64,000 nt of DNA from Anthoceros angustus (taxonomy: Eukaryota; Streptophyta; Anthocerotopsida; Anthocerotales; Anthocerotaceae), in contig MU008201.1 in assembly GCA_010909165.1 (NCBI GenBank), positions 186,001 through 250,000 on the forward strand, given 5' to 3'. The notes beneath the pieces are model-generated. The model saw only the letters and a list, made by a program, of their open reading frames with translations, made no database searches and was not told where the DNA came from. Below, piece by piece: positions 46,560 to 57,400 of this stretch (position 1 is the stretch's first letter; the number at the start of each line of letters is the position of its first letter). The translations under genes and the position numbers were made by a program.

Positions 46560-47190
46560 ATCCAAACCTAGTTTTTTTTTTTTTAGTTTAGCATCATAAA
46601 ATATATTTTCAATCCTTTACAATCCCTTTGAATCTTAATTTACATCTGGTTTTACAACATGAAAATTATTAAAATAATAGTTTTCTATCCTCTTTGTTTT
46701 ATGTCTCTTTGATCTTTTTTCACTACTTATTTATTATAAAAATTGATAATTATCTTTCTATACTTTTGTTTATCTATTTTCTTTAACATCATTCAGTTGT
46801 TTCTAGTATTTTGTATCATATTATATAATTTCAATTCATTTTAATCTTGGTTAAAGGATCTTCATATAATTTAGTTCATTAAAAAATCCTTTTTTTTCTT
46901 GTACCTCTTTATCATTCATTTATATCTATCTATAGGAGAAGAAGCTAATGAAAGCAAAAACTCTATTTATGTACATATAATATTTTTAATATTATACCTA
47001 AATAAATATTTATTATTTTATTTATTATTACTGATTTTATTTCTATTAATTTTATTTTATCTCAAAATTTCTTTTATATCTTATGCCCTCTTTTCTTTTG
47101 TTTCATCCATCCCTATTTGTTTCTTTATTTCTTTTCTATTTTGTTACATCATGTTTTTTAATTTGGTGATTTTCTTTATGGGGCCCTCTC
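46560..47190. other. AT-rich non-coding stretch with poly-T
   Basis: A sharp change from GC-rich to very AT-rich DNA occurs at about 46,560, marked by a run of T at 46,571-46,584. Only Leu/Ile/Phe-rich low-complexity frames are present. No gene was seen. The boundary may be the 5' limit of LINE copy 3. Confidence 0.65.
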
Positions 47191-47199
47191 TTGCCGCAT

Positions 47200-48520
47200 C
47201 CATCAGGGATAGTTCTTGCCCTATGTGTGGGAAGTTATTCTAACCTCAAGGGCTGAGGCGCCACATGGACAAGGTTTACAAGGACTTTGATTGGACTACT
47301 TGAGAGAAATAACTTCCCTCAAGAGGTGAGGTACCAGATGGGCAGGCGAAGACTACTCCCCTCGAACCTTGTGAGAGTCTTGCAAGTGGTTGCGGGCAGA
47401 GTTTGATCATCTTCTGGCCTTGTACAAGATGCGTCTCCCGGGACTTCGCCTTTTTGACGCCTCCCAAGGCGACTGCATGTTGACGTCCGTCTTGCCTCGG
47501 AGCGCCTTATGCAAGTTCCCTGGGACAAGGCTGCATGGACTTTCTTTCTTTTTCTTTTGTATTGATGTCTTCGCCACCAGGGTTGGTTCCTATGGCCACA
47601 GGGAGGTAGCCACCCATCTCCGTCGCTTCCGAGTGGGGGATCGAGAGGCTAGCTTACAGGAGGAGAGAGGGCGCGCTGCAAGATCTAGATTGGAGTCGGT
47701 TAAGCAGGTTCATTATGACCCCGCAAAGGCGCCAACGAGTCTCAAGAGGTGCCTCTTGTTAGGCCGTGCTGGGGAGTATGCTAAGGCTGCTGGGCCCTTA
47801 CTCGGAGCCAGTGGGTGGTGCCAGCCTTGGAGAAGACCATCACTGCTCTTCATGTACTTCACCCAACTCCAGGTGACCCCATTCCATAGGATATCCTGGA
47901 GTTTGTGGCTGAGGAGCCCTTCTGTCTAGACATGGCAGTTTTGGCCAAGCTATTACCATTGCCCCGTGACTTTCTTTTGGTGGTCTGTCGAGGATGGTTT
48001 GTGACCATTTTCGGGATTACTTTACTCATGAGGATCCTTCAAATGATTTTTTGGAGCTTTTTATTCTGGTAGCGCCTTCGGCGAGGGGTGAGACCCCATG
48101 CTGGATTTCTAAGGTGTTGGGTGCTACAGGTTATTGGCTATGGAGATGCCCACACCAGGGGTGCACCCTATCGCCATTGGGGAGGCATTCTTGCGGCTCA
48201 TTAGTGGCAGCATTGCCTCCAGCTTTGCGAGCAGTTTTAGGCTCATTTTAGAGCCCATCAATTTGGGATTGCCGCTTCGAGGGGACTGTGAGTTAGTGAC
48301 CTTCGGTGTTGAGGCGGTTCTTTCAACATTGTGTCCAAGGCAGATATTTTCAACGAACTCAAGGACGCAGGCGGGCGGCTGACAAGTCTTATTTCATTTG
48401 TTCGTTCTTTTTATGGTTCCCTATCGGACCTTTATAATCAGATGGTCGTTCAATGGAAGGGGTCTCCGTCCTATATTATTGGCATGGTCCCTCTGTGGAA
48501 GGAGTCTCCATGCTGAACTC
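47200..48520 (+). pseudogene. LINE-like retrotransposon fragment, copy 4 (RT region)
   Basis: Plus-strand fragment of the same LINE family. At 47,700-47,820 the pre-RT segment reads LKRCLLLGRAGEYAKAAGPL. At 48,134-48,330 the RT fingers show VHPIAIGEAFLRLISGSIAS and LGLPLRGDCELVTFGVEAVL, and at about 48,340-48,440 IFNELKDAGGRLTSLISFVR follows in another frame, in the position of the first catalytic palm block. The YxDD box region is absent. At least three frame changes make it non-functional. AT-rich DNA flanks both sides. Confidence 0.65.
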
Positions 48521-48599
48521 GGATTCTATGGGGTGCTCTATTCGCCATCTACAATAGGACATCATAGAGAGAACCCAAGGGCCACAACAAAAAGGTACA

Positions 48600-49537
48600 A
48601 CACAAAACTCTTAAAATAATCATTATAATATTAAATGAATCTATGTACTTGTCATATTTGAGTCCCATGACTCAAATATTTGAGTCCTTAGTAGACTATA
48701 TACAATTCTTCTTTTTCATCTATTATTCGTCAAACCTATGCTACAAATCAAATTTAGTATTTCACTTTCATTACACCGAAGGCGAGAAAGCCAAACAACA
48801 ACATCACTGACATCTATTTACGATGAACTTTGATTTATTTTATATAAATATATACATATATATTATCTTTACCTTCAAAAACATGCAACTTATACATCTT
48901 CTAGGACAACTATTAATTAATTAGTTTTCTCTTTTAATTTCTAATTTTATAATTTATTTTATAATTATTTATTACTCTCATTTTCTTCTTCCATTCCAAT
49001 CTTTTTGCATCTTAATCTTCATATTCCTCTTTATTTTATTTTTCATCATCTTTAACACTTCATCTTCAATTTTCTTCTTCTAAATGTGTGATATGTGAGA
49101 TAAAATGGCCTTGTAAGTACATACCTCCTCACATGGCAAGCTTGCCTTGACGAGGAACTGGCTCCGTTCCCCACCCACGACCAGAGAGGGTTCCTCTTAC
49201 AGCGTTGTGTGAGTCCAAATTAACCTGGGGTCAAATAACCCAGTCATTAGCTGATCAAGACTTTCAGCCGCCAGACACGTTTAGTGCAATGTTTAAAAAG
49301 TTTTAACTGAGTTGGAAGATTAAAATCCGAGATTGTCGTAGATAATTTTGCAAGCAGTTTTGACCCCCGAGGTTTTGTGGGGAGGTTTGAATGCGATAGC
49401 GCGCTTCAAGGCAATCGGTTGAATCGGTAGGCGGGAGAGACGGCAAGGGAGGCAAAGGCAGGGCATGGTTGTGGCATTGTGGCATTGTGGCATCAGCAGC
49501 AAGAGGAAGAGGAAGAGCAAGCAGCGGTAGCGGTGCG
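48600..49537. other. Intergenic AT-rich DNA and presumed VIM-type gene upstream region
   Basis: No gene seen. 48,600-49,090 is very AT-rich with short low-complexity frames; base composition rises towards the gene from about 49,130. The presumed promoter and 5' UTR of the VIM-type gene lie in the last few hundred bases. No confident TATA box could be chosen. Confidence 0.5.
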
Positions 49538-51334
49538 ATGGCGGAGTTGCCCTGCGATGCAGATGGCAAGTGTATGGTGTGCCACCAGCCTCCTGCTCCG
49601 GAGGAGCTCGTGTGCTGCAACAGCTGCGGGAGCGACTGGCATGCGGCGTGCCTTGCCAATGCCCCCGAGGAGCTGACCGTGTGGCAGTGCCCGGATTGCG
49701 AGCCTACGGCTGCTTCTGGCCCCTGCATCCCGCACCAGGCCGCGGCGCCGTCCGACATCGTGAGCAAGATTCGGGCCATCCAGGACGACGCCTCGCTGAG
49801 CGAGAGGGAGAAGGCGAGGCTGAGGCAGGATGTGCTAAGCGGAGGCCTCAAGGAGGAGAAGGGAAAGCCGGGGAAGGGCAAGAGCAACGGCACCTTGGAC
49901 ATTCTCACTGACAATTTGCGCTGTACCATGTGCTTGGAGCTTTGTGACAGGCCGGTGACCACGCCTTGCGGCCATTCCTCCTGTCTCCGCTGCTTCCAGA
50001 AGTACATCGCGCAGGGGAACAAGAAGTGTGACAAATGCCGGGCTACGATCCCCCCGCGGATGGCCTCGGAGCCGCGGATCAACGCGCAGATGGTGCTGGC
50101 CATCCGGCTGGCCAAGAACGGGGAGCAATCGGCGGCGCAGCGGCTGGTTTCCAAGCCCTCGGCTGCCGTGCTGGAGAACGAGAAGCGGCCGGACAAGGCG
50201 TTCAGGAGCGAGCGGGCCGTGAAGTCGGGGAAGGCGAATGCGTGTAGCGGGAGAGTGTTTGTGAAGGTTCCGCGGGATCATCTTGGCCCGATCTTGGCCG
50301 AGCATATGGCGGATGGAGAACTGGCGGCTTTCGTAGGTCAGTCCTGGGAGGACAGGATGGAGTGCAGGCAGTATGGTGTCCATCTTCCTCACGTTGCGGG
50401 AATTGCTGGCCGTGCGGAGTTTGGAGCGCAGTCTGTGGCTCTTTCCGGGGGCTATGAAGACGATGAGGATCATGGAGACTGGTTCTTGTATACCGGCAGT
50501 GGCGGGAGGGACTTGAGCGGGAACAAGCGGACTAACAAGGAGCAGTCCTTTGATCAGAAATTCGAGAAGTCCAATGAGGCGCTGCGTGAGAGCTGCCGGA
50601 AGGGGTATCCTGTGCGGGTTGTCCGCTCTCATAAAGAGAAGCGGTCCTCATATGCTCCAGAGCTGGGAGTGCGGTACGATGGGATTTACCGCATCGAGAT
50701 GTGCTGGAGGAAGAAAGGCATTCAAGGCTTTCGGGTTTGTCGGTATCTGTTTGTGCGCTGCGACAATGAGCCTGCCCCGTGGGCCAGTGATGAGCACGGG
50801 GACCGACCCCGGCCCCTGCCGATTGTCGCAGAGCTGAAGGACGCCACCGACATTACAGACAGAAAGGGCTCTCCGTTCTGGGACTGGCAGCAGGAGTCTG
50901 GACATTGGGGGTGGAGCAAACCTCCTCCCCCGAGTCAGAGTGAAGGGCTTCCTGTGTTGTCTGAGAAGCGGAAGAGGAGAGAGACTGTTGCTGGAGAGCA
51001 GAAACTTCTCAGGCAGTTTGGATGTGGTCTATGCCACAAAATCCTGGAGCTTCCGCTCTCCACACCCTGTGGTCACAATTTCTGCAAACCTTGTCTGGAA
51101 GGTAGCTGTTGTAGTCAGGAAGACACCCGGCAGCGTGGTGGTGCGAGGAGTAGCTCCTTGCGTGTGAGGAAGCCTGTGAGGCGCTGCCCTACTTGCAAGA
51201 CAGACATCAGTGAGTCGTATGCTAATCTTCAGGTGAACCGTCATCTGGAAGATATCATCGAGTCTATAAGAAAGAAGCAGAAAACTGAAGACTTAAATGT
51301 GGCTGATGAGGATATGTCCTCAGATGAGGAGTGA
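49538..51334 (+). CDS. VIM/ORTHRUS-type E3 ubiquitin ligase (PHD-RING-SRA-RING)
   Basis: Intact single-exon gene of 598 codons. A PHD finger spans residues 12-54 (Cys12, 15, 27, 30, His35, Cys38, 51, 54). The first C3HC4 RING is at 129-167 (CTMCLELC...TPCGHSSC...CDKC). An SRA/YDG domain lies at about 240-412, with the methylcytosine-pocket region GGYEDDEDHGDWFLYTGSGG at 304-323. A second RING is at 496-553 (CGLCHKIL...TPCGHNFCKPC...RRCPTC), with a basic insert before its last Cys pair. The tail is acidic (DEDMSSDEE). This order is that of plant VIM/ORTH proteins, which bind hemimethylated CG sites in the nucleus, ubiquitinate chromatin proteins and support maintenance methylation. I chose ATG 49,538 because MAELPCDADGKC aligns with the usual N-terminus; an in-frame ATG at 49,469 would add 23 low-complexity residues. 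No intron is needed. Confidence 0.95.
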   Translation: MAELPCDADGKCMVCHQPPAPEELVCCNSCGSDWHAACLANAPEELTVWQCPDCEPTAASGPCIPHQAAAPSDIVSKIRAIQDDASLSEREKARLRQDVLSGGLKEEKGKPGKGKSNGTLDILTDNLRCTMCLELCDRPVTTPCGHSSCLRCFQKYIAQGNKKCDKCRATIPPRMASEPRINAQMVLAIRLAKNGEQSAAQRLVSKPSAAVLENEKRPDKAFRSERAVKSGKANACSGRVFVKVPRDHLGPILAEHMADGELAAFVGQSWEDRMECRQYGVHLPHVAGIAGRAEFGAQSVALSGGYEDDEDHGDWFLYTGSGGRDLSGNKRTNKEQSFDQKFEKSNEALRESCRKGYPVRVVRSHKEKRSSYAPELGVRYDGIYRIEMCWRKKGIQGFRVCRYLFVRCDNEPAPWASDEHGDRPRPLPIVAELKDATDITDRKGSPFWDWQQESGHWGWSKPPPPSQSEGLPVLSEKRKRRETVAGEQKLLRQFGCGLCHKILELPLSTPCGHNFCKPCLEGSCCSQEDTRQRGGARSSSLRVRKPVRRCPTCKTDISESYANLQVNRHLEDIIESIRKKQKTEDLNVADEDMSSDEE

Positions 51335-52074
51335 GTGACAGAGGGGACGGAGGGGAACCATTCTTTTGGGAAGCCCAAAGCCAGCCCTGCGGAGTCTGTT
51401 GGAGGCAATCGGTGTTACAGGTGAGGAGTTTCACAGTGGAGGAACTGACAGACCTGGCTTCACTGACGGACCTGACTCAACAGGACCACGGCCAATCTTG
51501 TAACACTCAAATGCTAAATCCTCGTAGTAGACTTTGACATATTCGTCAGAACTGACTGACCCAGGGTTGATCAGGATAGAGCAGAGTAGGTGTGGTTTGT
51601 TCACCTTGAAACTCCAGTTTTTTCTCGGGTTTCTCTTCCGAGAGAATACTATACTCATGGACTTCAGTGATCTGACATGTCGGTAAGGAGCTGATGGCAG
51701 GATTAGACCCTCACTTATTTTGCTGCTTAGGTGTAGGTAGATGATTGAAAGCTTAATCAGACTGAGTGGAGTAGATTGTAATTGTTTGCTTCAGGCACAG
51801 GACAAAGCACAAAAGTCCAACTCGCTCCGGTCTATCACAGACTTATTCTGTAAGAATCTGTCTTGCTGACGCTACAATATTTTTTGAGCTCACGCACAGT
51901 AGATTCTGGAGGAGGAAACGCTCGTTCCTTCTGATGAGTTGTAGTTTAGTTTTTTATTTCAACCAGCCCTGGTTTGTTCCAGTTGCCTGCTTTGTCTGTC
52001 TCTGAAGCCGGCCGCCGGTGCGGGGAACTGTCCTCCTGTCCTTCTACAACCGCTGGGGCTGGAGATGCTGCTGC
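51335..52074. other. Intergenic region between convergent genes
   Basis: 740 bp between two convergent stop codons, presumably holding both 3' UTRs. No gene or repeat was seen. Confidence 0.6.
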
Positions 52075-53352
52075 CTAGCGACGGCAGACCATGCCATCTC
52101 CAGCTTCGCCCTCTTGAGAAGAGCAGCGCATAGGTGCCAGGTTCTTGAGGATCTCGTGCACAGAATCCGCACTCCCGAACTTGGTGACTGAGCAGTCTGG
52201 CGCCATCAGGCCTGTGGCCTCGTACTGGTCGTCTCCCCCCATTCTGGGCATCAGCTGCCCGGGCTTCTTCTCCAGCACTCTGTAGCTCGGCGCGTAGGTC
52301 TGGCCCAGCACGCCCGTCACGCCGGCGGAAAGGCTGTGGAACTCGAAATTGATCTCCAGGTGCGCGAAGCAGTTTTCCGGAGTGATTCCGTAGTTCTGCT
52401 TCTGGTTCTCGGCTTCCGTGATGGGCACCACTCGGGCCAGAAGCTTGAAATGTCCTTCCACCTCGACGACGACCGCGTTCTTGTCTGTCAGCCTGTAGAT
52501 GGTGATCCCGGCGGAGGGCAGCTCCCAGGTGGAGTCCTCCCCGGAAGGAAGCAAAATGGGGACGCTGTCCATGGCCAGGTTGAGCTGGTCCACATTATCG
52601 TCCCAGATGGCAACCTGCGGGCATGGCGGATGCGAGACAGAGAAACAGGGCGAGTGAATGTCAGGTGCAAGACTTTGTGGGTTTTTGTGGGTTTTGCGAA
52701 TTTCATGCTGTGCGCGATGGTGAGATCGTGATCACCTTGTTGGCGCCCACGTAGAGCTGATGGGTGTCGAAGAGAATTCCCAAGGACTGCACCCAGGTGA
52801 AGTCGCGGGACATGCCCTCCCGGCGTCGGCCGATGAAGTGCGCGTTGATGTGCAGGTTGGTGTCGGAGACCAGGCAGAAATCCGCGTCCTTGTGGCCGTG
52901 GAAGTAGAATCGCTCTCCATCGGCTCCGACCAGCACGGGGTCGTGGCACACGGAGCCCTTCTTCTTGCAGAGGTCTTCACGATACCACAAATGCGTCAGC
53001 GAGGTGAGTACCCGACGAGAATCGATTACCAGCAGAAGGAAATGAGAGTGGACTGGATTGAGAGGAGGAGGGTTCATGAAGCAGAATTGAGAACTGGCTC
53101 ACATTTGTTGTAGTCCTCCTCCTTCTCGTGATGCACGTGATGCTTCTTCACATGGGCCTTCTTGTGGTGAGGCTTCTTGTGATGATGGTGATGATGATGA
53201 TGATGATGATGAGCCTTCTTGTGATGATGAGCCTTCTTCTTGTGGTGGCCTCCAGAGTGACCATACCCATACTCGTGGCCTGCTGCTGCCACCGCCAACA
53301 TCGCCAGCAGAGCCGCCAGCAGCAGGAGCTGAAGACCCGCCCTCTTCGCCAT
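52075..53352 (-). CDS. Root-cap/LEA-like secreted protein with His-rich N-terminus
   Basis: Three-exon gene: 53,352-53,103, 52,974-52,736 and 52,614-52,075. The introns are 128 bp (GTGAGC...AAG) and 121 bp (GTGATC...CAG). The exons sum to 1,029 nt, or 342 residues plus stop, in one frame. Residues 1-25 form a signal peptide (LLLLAALLAMLAVAAAG). Residues 26-75 are extreme in composition: about 25 His including 11 in a row, alternating with Lys. The rest matches the plant root cap family (Pfam Root_cap): VCHDPVLVGADGERFYFHGH, DFCLVSDTNLHINAHFIG, DFTWVQSLGILFDTHQLYVG, AVVVEVEGHFKLLARVVPIT, CFAHLEINFEFHSLS, GVLGQTYAPSYR and MAPDCSV. Family function is poorly known; secretion or cell-wall location is likely. 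The His/Lys tract replaces the Cys-rich N-terminus I recall for many family members and could bind metal ions (inference). Exon 1's donor and exon 2's acceptor are my choice and fit phase. Confidence 0.9.
53171..53212. repeat. Trinucleotide microsatellite encoding the His run
   Basis: A GATGATGGTGATGAT-type run on plus (CAT/CAC on minus) encodes the longest poly-His stretch of the root-cap-family protein. It is expected to vary in length between individuals. Confidence 0.85.
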
Positions 53353-54091
53353 GCTTGCGAGTCACACAGGTCCGTAGACTGGAGATAGCTGCAGCAAGGA
53401 GCTTTGAAATGCGGGGGCCAGAAGCCGCCATTTGTAGGCTGCACAAGTACAGGGAACTGCTCGCTGGGTCCCGCCCTTTGGCTTTCAGGAACTGGATTAG
53501 TTCAAAGCTTGGCGGCGCCTCCACTTGCGGCAGCATGGCTACAGCAGCAGCCCGCAGGTGCCGCCTCCATATTCCAGGTCTCAGGCACCTGGTCGCGTCC
53601 CACCCTCCATGTGCAAGCCTGCCTTGGGACCACGACATAACATGTGACGCCATAGCTTGCTCAAGAATTTCCATGCAAGGGCAAGAGCTGCCGTAAGGTA
53701 TGCCCTCCTACGAGCTAGTCACAGGAGCTTGACATAGACTGTGATGCTCCCACTGATTGCTATATTCAGTAACAGCATTGGCGGCCGGACATGTGACCCA
53801 CATCTTCAGTTTGTCTCATTTGCTGAGGACACATCCTCTGCAAACTCCTGGTTGCAGTTTCTGTTTTTGGCCATGGTCACGCTCCAGGCACTGTTTGACT
53901 GGAATCACCGTGACCTCTGGAGGAGACGTTTTTCTGTACCACGTTCTGCTTACGTTCACGATTCGTGGCACGGTCCTTAGAGGCATGTCCGGTTGATGGA
54001 TGTCACATGTGCAAGGAAGTCAGGTTGCCCGATGTTACATGTGCAAGGATGAAGATACATGTGCAAAGAAGAAGTAGGGATTCTCAATGCT
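53353..54091. other. Upstream region of the root-cap-family gene
   Basis: No gene seen. It contains three short direct repeats ACATGTGCAA(G/A)GA near 54,004, 54,036 and 54,058, of unknown meaning. No confident TATA box was found. Confidence 0.5.
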
Positions 54092-54470
54092 ATGGGCTGT
54101 ACAGATTGGGGGAGAATGATGGGTTTTCACAGGACACAAGGGGTGGGGTGATCCATTGTTCACGACTGCCTGAGCCTTTTCTGCAGCTTGCGTCAACTGG
54201 GGGCGGCTGTGACCTTTCCTCTCTGCAAAACCATGGTGGCAAACAGACGGAGATGGTTGGCAGACCATGTTGTGAGATAGTGCAAGGAAGAAAGGATCCA
54301 AGATATGGGCTATACAGATTGGGAGAATGATGCTGGATGTTCACATGATACCGGGGCTGAGGTGATCAATTGTTCACACGACTGCCTGAGCCTTTTCTGC
54401 AGCTTGCATCAACTGGGCAGCTATGGCCTTTCCACTCTGCAAAACCATGTTGGCAAACACTCCCGGCTCC
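54092..54470. repeat. 213-bp tandem duplication of the ABCC 3' end
   Basis: ATGGGCT(G/A)TACAGATTGGG starts at 54,092 and again at 54,305. The downstream blocks (TTGTTCAC...GACTGCCTGAGCCTTTTCTGCAGCTTGC, then CTCTGCAAAACCATG) are shared. The copy nearer the gene carries the true C-terminal codons and stop. The outer copy is a diverged duplicate of the last codons plus 3' UTR. Confidence 0.85.
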
Positions 54471-57400
54471 TCCGTTTCAGAAGCCCGGCGGAGCAGGTTG
54501 GAGGGGGAGTCGAATTCAGCAATACGGCCGCCCTTCGCCAGGACGACCAGCAGGTTGGAGTCGATCACCGTCTCGATTCTGTGGGCGATTGTGAGGACAG
54601 TGCAGTCTCGGAACACCTCACGCATGGTTGTTTGAATGAGTTGGTCGGTCTCTCCGTCCACAGCGGCTGTGGCCTCGTCCATGACGATGATTCGTGACTT
54701 GCGGAGGAGGGCTCTGGAGAGGCAGAGGAGTTGCCGTTGTCCCACACTGAAGTTTGCCCCGTTGCTCTCCACTATGCTGTCCAGGCTTTGCACCTTCTTC
54801 TTCAGATGCACTTTGCGGATGGCCTCGTTGATGTCCTCATCTGCTTGCTGCTTGAAGGGGTCCAGGTTGATTCTGACTGTGCCTCGGAAGAGCACGGGGT
54901 CTTGGGGGATGATGGATAGGCGTTGCCCGAGGTCGTCTAACCCTACAGATTTGATGTCGATGCTATCCACCAGGATGGAGCCGGAGCAAGCCTTGTTCTC
55001 CACCATCCGGAACAGGGCTGCTGCGAGGCTGGACTTGCCGGCTCCAGTGCGCCCTAAAATGCCCACCTTCGTCATTGGTTGGATGGAGACGGAGAGGTTG
55101 TTGAGGACTGGAGGCAAGTCCTCTCTGTAGGCCATGGTGTAGTCTGAGAATTCTATGGCACTGTGCTGGGCCAGGCATCTGGGATCCCTCCTGGAGGTGT
55201 GTGGGGATCTGCTTCGGTTGAGAGGTTGGCGTATGTTTGGATCCTCTCCACGCTGGTGAAGTAGTTCTCGGTCTCTGCAGCCATTCGGACCCGAACTGGA
55301 GGAAGCCATTGAGCTGCAGGGCCTGCAACAGGACAACTCCAGCTATGCCTGGAGCAAGCTTGTGTCTGAGCAGGACCACCAGGAGGGCAGCTAATGTAAC
55401 GCACATGGCAGCGAGGAAGTCCAGTCTGATGCCCAGCCACCGACCAGCATGCACGAGCAGGATGTGTGCCCGGTGGTTGGCATCAACCAGTGCGATAATG
55501 CGTCTGTGGGCTCGGGATCCCACCCCGTAGGCACGTAGTGATATCACTCCTGCCAGGGTCTGTGCAAAGTGCTCGTAGATTGGGGACCGACAGACGCCAT
55601 CGAGCCTCTTGAGCTCCCTGGATACCACCATGTATCTACGCTGCAGAAGGAAGAAGCCGATAAAGAAGGGTGGCATGACAAAGAGGAACCAGGGGATGAG
55701 TACTGCGATGATGGCAAGTGAGCCGAGGCAGCCCACCATGCTCCCTGCCGTGGGGAAGGCAGTGTAGGGAAGCAGCTCATCGACCAGTGCTTGGTCTTTG
55801 CTGAACCTGTTCACGATCCTGTCAACAGGGTTCTGGTCGAAGAAAAGCTGAGGAGACCTGAAGACCTTCTCGGCCATGTTCGAATGCGTCTGCTTGGCTG
55901 CTCGGACTGTTGCTTCTGTGAAGAGGATGGCTCGGCAGAGAGAGAGGCAAAGGGCACTTGTCGCAAAGACAGCGTATCTGATGATATACACCTTTGTATG
56001 GAATCCATACTTTCTGTCCACCCACGCACTCAGCCAGTAGTCCACCATCACTCGTACTGATTGTGCTAGGCCGAAGGCTATCACCACCACTGCCCACAGG
56101 CCAATCCCTCCACTTCTGAAGTAAGCCACAAAGTTGGACCAGTCCATCACACCATGTACTCTGTCTTCTTCCACTGTGATGGCTCCAGTACCTCCTTTTT
56201 TGCTGCTGGGCTTCTCATCCCCATGCGCAGTTCGCTCATCTGCAACTGCATCTGTTGGAATGTGGTCCGACTTGGGGTGGAGGTTTTGCTCACAAACCTG
56301 CTCTCCTGTCTCATCCGGTCCTGCAACAGTCTCCTCATGTACCTCTACATCAGCTTCTGTTGTCTGTATGCTCTGATCCTCGTCCTCTTTTTCTGTGAAG
56401 CCTTGGACTGCACTGTGCTTCAAGATGTCCTCCTTCGTCATACTTCGGAGCTGACCATTGTCCATGAGATAAACCCTATTGCAGTACTGCAGGGAAGTCC
56501 TATTGTGGGTAACAAGGATGACTGTCCTGCCCTTCAGAACTCCATCCAAGACATGCACCATCAAATGCTTTGCAGTTGGCACATCAACAGCAGCAAGAGG
56601 ATCATCCAAAAACACAACGTTCACATCGCTATAGCACGCACGGGCCAAGCTGATCCTTGCCTTCTGACCCCCGCTCAGATTGATCCCCCTCTCCCCAATG
56701 TCTGTGGCATCTCAAGCGTCAAACTGGGTAAGGCCATGCTCCAAAGCACGTGCAAATATGACTTGCTTGTACCTCGCTTCATCGTACTGCCGTCCAAAGA
56801 TGATATTGTCTCTCACCGTTCCGTTGAATATCCATGGCTGCTGGGGCATATGCGCAACCCTCCCCTCAGTGTAATGAACCCCACCCAGAGTCCGCATCTC
56901 TCCTAAGAGGGCAGGAAGCAGGGAGCTCTTACCACTCCCAACAGGCCCGACAATAGCCACCAAATCACCTCTTTCCACCTTCATGTTGACGTTTGTTCAG
57001 AATAAATCGGCCAGCAGTATCCGACAAAGACCGTTGCAGCTGTTGCTCAACCGTATCCCCATCTGCAATCCTCAGACCTGGGCTACTCCGGAAGCTACTA
57101 GAGCTCCTCGCACTCCTCCTCAGGCTCCCCGTCCGGTCCTTGGAAAAGCTCTTCACGGGATTGTCACTGACATTACAGGAGCAAGTACGGCTTCTTTGGG
57201 AGCAACATCAGGCCCGTAAGCTTTCGTCAGCCGCTCCACCGTCTCCTCATCCGAATTCCCGTTGGTAGGTCAAGCAGCGACTGCAGCCTTCCCACAGAGA
57301 TCACAGCCTCTCCGAAAATTTGCAACCCGTTCGGGGTAATCGAATACGTCATCACAAGCACGCTAAACAGAGCCAAAATGGTGAACGCCTTGCTCGGGTT

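Noticed and set aside
45808-46599. 263-codon open frame on the plus strand, rich in Pro, Ala, Ser and Arg
   Set aside because: GC-rich composition removes stop codons. The sequence is low-complexity, lies antisense to the LINE 5' region and ends in a poly-Phe run from the poly-T tract. No domain seen.
46899-47243. 114-codon Leu/Ile/Phe-rich frame
   Set aside because: AT-rich low-complexity translation that mimics membrane segments, with no start context, homology or neighbours supporting a gene.
49469-49537. Upstream in-frame ATG that would add 23 residues to the VIM-type protein
   Set aside because: The added residues are Arg/Ser/Gly/Ala-rich and not part of the family's usual N-terminus, whereas ATG 49,538 gives the expected short lead into the PHD finger. 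It cannot be fully excluded without transcript data.
49303-50632. Antisense open frames of 297 and 265 codons opposite the VIM-type gene
   Set aside because: Shadows of a GC-rich coding sequence. The plus strand carries the zinc-binding and SRA motifs in one frame.
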